The position numbers and the translations under genes were made by a program. From JAJFUB01 sp964622325 (GTDB taxonomy: Bacteria > Armatimonadota > Zipacnadia > Zipacnadales > UBA11051), in contig CAZUOJ010000139.1 in the NCBI GenBank assembly GCA_964622325.1, forward strand, positions 1-8,220: DNA of 8,220 nucleotides, read 5' to 3'. Of this stretch, positions 6,085 to 8,220 are shown in pieces (position 1 is the first letter of the stretch; each line of letters begins with the position of its first letter). The notes beneath the pieces are model-generated. The model did no database searches, was not told the DNA's origin, and saw nothing but the letters and a program-made list of their open reading frames with translations.

Positions 6085-6939
6085 ATGAAAATCTATTTGA
6101 TGACAGATTATGAGGGCGTGGCGGGCGTGTATACATGGGAAAATCGCGAGGATGATTCGGCGGAGAATATGGAACGGCGGCTGCGGGGGCGGCGCTGGCT
6201 GGCGCGGGAAGTGCAGGCTGCCGTCGACGGCTTTTATGCGGGCGGGGCGCAGGAAGTCATTGTGAACGACGGGCATGGCGCCGGCTATACAATCGATCTG
6301 GACGAGCTGGATGAGCGGCCGCTCATTATCCATGGCCAGCAACGCCCCTTTTGGCTGCCCTATCTGGATGAGACATGTGATGCCACAGGCCTCGTGGGCG
6401 GGCATGCGAAAGCCGGCACACTGCAAGGCAATTTAGCCCATACAATGAGCAGCGAAGTGCGCAACTTTAGCTTTAATGGATTGTCTTTAGGAGAGGCAGG
6501 ATTGCAAGCCGCCATCGCCGGGCATTTCGGCGTGCCCTTTATTTTTGTGAGCGGCGATGCGCATCTGTGTCAAGAAATGGAGGAGCTGATTCCGGGCATT
6601 GTCACAGCGCCTGTTAAAATTGGGCTCAGCAAATTTTCCACGATCACATTAACGCCCAGGGAAGCGCAGGAGCTAATCCGCCGCCGGGCGGAAGAAGCGA
6701 TGAAGCGTGTGGGCCAAATTGAGCCTTTCAAGCTGCAATATCCGATTGTGTTTCGTGAAGAGTGGGAAAAGCCTGTCTTTGATGAATGGAATCCGCCTCC
6801 CCATAGTCGTGTCATTGATGCGCATACGCGGGAGATTGAGGCGGAAGATATTATAGATTTGATGTGCAAGATTTATGGCTATGATCCCCAATATAAGCCG
6901 CCTTCTTACGAAATATTGCTCCGGAATAATAAGCAATAA
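6085..6939 (+). CDS. M55 family zinc D-aminopeptidase (DppA-like), copy 2
   Basis: The 284-residue protein keeps every M55 key residue at the same positions as its neighbour: Asp8, Glu10, His64, His107, His119 and Glu137. Both copies should therefore be active. The strongest differences lie at residues 73-106 (the loop before His107), 122-130, and the last 14 residues, regions likely to shape the substrate pocket or subunit contacts. Copy 1 has Cys91-Cys92 in the variable loop where copy 2 has Leu-Pro. There is no signal peptide. The gap of 139 bases after copy 1, with a terminator-like hairpin and its own strong ribosome binding site, suggests separate control of its level. Alternatives to aminopeptidase activity (another amide hydrolase of the same fold) cannot be excluded. 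Confidence 0.9.
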   Translation: MKIYLMTDYEGVAGVYTWENREDDSAENMERRLRGRRWLAREVQAAVDGFYAGGAQEVIVNDGHGAGYTIDLDELDERPLIIHGQQRPFWLPYLDETCDATGLVGGHAKAGTLQGNLAHTMSSEVRNFSFNGLSLGEAGLQAAIAGHFGVPFIFVSGDAHLCQEMEELIPGIVTAPVKIGLSKFSTITLTPREAQELIRRRAEEAMKRVGQIEPFKLQYPIVFREEWEKPVFDEWNPPPHSRVIDAHTREIEAEDIIDLMCKIYGYDPQYKPPSYEILLRNNKQ

Positions 6940-6993
6940 AGCCGCAAGGCTCATGCCGTTGGCGACAAATGTGTCATTTCAGGAAAAAAAGCA

Positions 6994-8220
6994 ATGAGGC
7001 AGCTCCATATTGCAGCGATTACGGGAATAATGAGTTTATTGAGCAGCCTGGGCCATCCGGGAATGGCAAGCTTTCCCTTTAATGGCAGTTTTGAATTCTT
7101 GAGTGGCGGCAAGCCGCTGGGCTGGGAAATAACAGGCTCCTGGTTCGTGCGCCCCGATGCCGCCAGCCAGGGGCGAAATGGCATTAGCGTTTTTGGCTCA
7201 TTCGGCAAAAAAGGGGCGCAAATGATTACAAACGGCTATTTATTAGCTTACAACGAGCCTCTTTGGCTGAGCTTCACATATTCTAGCCCTACAGGCAATG
7301 TGGCGGCAGGCCTTTTGTTCTGCGACAGCCTCGGGCATCCGCTAGCCAGCGGGGCCTGGGAGAGCCTGCCGCCTACAGAAATGCCCCGGAAATATGAGCG
7401 CGAAATTGCGCTTCCCCCATATGTGGAGGGGCTTTCATCAATGAATGCGGCAGAAGCTAATGGCTCTTGCAGCCAATTGCCTTTTAGGGGGCTGATCAGC
7501 TATAGCAGCGTTCGTCTCGTCTTTCGTATTGAACAAGATGGCGCGCAAATAAAAATTGATGATGTGCTCTTGCGGCATCAAGACAAAGTCCCTGCCCTGC
7601 CTAAGCCGCCTGCCATAAAAGCCGAGATACGGCCAGATTTGCTGCGCAATGGACGTCTGGCTGTCAATGAGGAGGGCTTCATAAGAAATTGGCTTCCCCT
7701 GATGGATGCAAGCCATTCGCCAGAATTAACGAGATTAGCTGAGTCAGCAGAGCCTGTGCGGCGGCAATTAGTGCTAAAAGGCGAACAGAGCCGCGGCGCC
7801 GCCTGGCTTTCGGATGCTGTGATGCTGGATGGCGCGCTGCCCTATCAGCTCGAAGCAGATGTGCGCGTTCCCGATGGCCAAAATGGGGCTGCCCGCCTGC
7901 TTGTCAATTTTCTCCATCCGACTGATGACAGGGCTATATGGCTGCAAGAAAGCTGTAAGCTTGTTCCCGGGCAAGAAGGGCCTGTGACATTATCCCTGTC
8001 GCGTCTGAGCGCAATGCCGCTTGCTGTACGCGCATGTGTAGCCATAGAAATGCCGCCTGGCGAGGAGGGCGAGGCCTATGTGGAAGCAGTGGCATTGCGC
8101 CCCGAGCCTCTGTCTGTAAGCATACGCACAGCCGCCAAAGCGGGAGGATTTCGTCGCCCCACAGAGGCTGTTTTGTTTGTTTCTGTGATAAACAATACAT
8201 CAGCTGTTCTGAAGCCCAGG
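6994..8220 (+). CDS. Exported multi-module beta-sandwich protein (5' part, runs off the window)
   Basis: An open frame of 409 codons runs from the ATG at 6994 to the last base with no stop, so the gene is cut by the window edge. AGGA at 6981-6984 lies 9 bases before the start. The N-terminus (MRQLH, hydrophobic stretch 7-19, likely cleavage after Gly-Met-Ala near residue 25) is a signal peptide. Residues 28-194 look like a carbohydrate-binding-type jelly roll: it opens with FNGSFEF...GWEI (29-46) and ends with IKIDDVLL (186-193), the pattern seen in CBM4/9-like modules. A second, weaker module opens with LLRNGRLAVNEEGFIRNW (216-233) and ends around VEAVAL (363-368). A third segment starting about 372 (SVSIRT...VLFVSVINNTS) looks like the first strands of another domain. 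No catalytic motif is visible in the part present; an enzyme domain could follow beyond the edge. The substrate is unknown. Confidence 0.7.
   Translation, partial: MRQLHIAAITGIMSLLSSLGHPGMASFPFNGSFEFLSGGKPLGWEITGSWFVRPDAASQGRNGISVFGSFGKKGAQMITNGYLLAYNEPLWLSFTYSSPTGNVAAGLLFCDSLGHPLASGAWESLPPTEMPRKYEREIALPPYVEGLSSMNAAEANGSCSQLPFRGLISYSSVRLVFRIEQDGAQIKIDDVLLRHQDKVPALPKPPAIKAEIRPDLLRNGRLAVNEEGFIRNWLPLMDASHSPELTRLAESAEPVRRQLVLKGEQSRGAAWLSDAVMLDGALPYQLEADVRVPDGQNGAARLLVNFLHPTDDRAIWLQESCKLVPGQEGPVTLSLSRLSAMPLAVRACVAIEMPPGEEGEAYVEAVALRPEPLSVSIRTAAKAGGFRRPTEAVLFVSVINNTSAVLKPR

Noticed and set aside
6940..6979. Hairpins AGCC-GCAA-GGCT (6940-6951, GNRA-type loop) and AAATG-TGT-CATTT (6967-6979) between copy 2 and the last gene
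   Set aside because: The stems are only 4 and 5 bp and no T-run follows, so neither is a credible terminator; they may be chance pairings.
7438..8200. Several reverse-strand open frames at the right edge
   Set aside because: All lie opposite the forward 409-codon frame, which has a ribosome binding site, a signal peptide and domain-like structure, so they are antisense shadows.
1..8220. tRNA, rRNA, CRISPR array, insertion sequence or attachment site
   Set aside because: No cloverleaf-like segments, no regularly spaced direct repeats, no transposase or integrase motifs and no paired terminal inverted repeats were seen on either strand.

Overview
The window is a compact bacterial stretch with seven protein genes, all on the + strand. 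Six are complete and the last runs off the right edge. Start codons are mostly ATG behind purine-rich ribosome binding sites, the gaps are short (about 50-250 bases), and GC content looks moderate. Three genes (1, 3 and 7) begin with Sec-type signal peptides; the other four encode cytoplasmic-looking metal-dependent hydrolases. I cannot assign a species. This mix of CehA/McbA-type PHP proteins, Amidohydrolase-2 proteins, M55 aminopeptidases and exported proteins of unknown role recalls uncultured or poorly studied phyla (Armatimonadota, Sumerlaeota, Planctomycetota/Lentisphaerota-like), but that is a guess from gene content only.

Layout: 1-23 is probably the last codons of an upstream gene. 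181-1407 encodes an exported protein with two SIS-like (sugar isomerase fold) halves. 1510-2409 encodes a PHP-domain metallohydrolase of the CehA/McbA type. 2458-3450 encodes an exported protein of unknown role, perhaps DUF6263-like. 3451-3698 is the largest non-coding gap, with a potential pseudoknot and a possible terminator. 3699-4994 encodes a TIM-barrel amidohydrolase (Amidohydrolase-2 type). 5091-5945 and 6085-6939 are tandem paralogues encoding M55 (DppA-type) zinc D-aminopeptidases of identical length. 6994-8220 is the 5' part of an exported protein with two predicted beta-sandwich (CBM-like) modules.

How they may work together (inference): the M55 pair would remove N-terminal D-amino acids from short peptides such as those from peptidoglycan turnover, while the PHP and amidohydrolase proteins would act on small molecules in the cytoplasm. 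The exported proteins could bind or process material outside the membrane. An amino-sugar/D-peptide scavenging locus would fit, but no transporter or sugar-specific enzyme is present to prove it. The spacing and candidate terminators suggest several short transcription units rather than one long operon.

The most unusual points are the tandem M55 pair with complete metal-ligand sets, the exported tandem SIS-like protein without an evident sugar-phosphate serine motif, a short element (about TTTGYRGG) recurring just after stop codons, a perfect 14-base palindrome overlapping a candidate promoter in front of the M55 pair, and a 16-codon micro-ORF whose start region copies that of the exported-protein gene at 2458.
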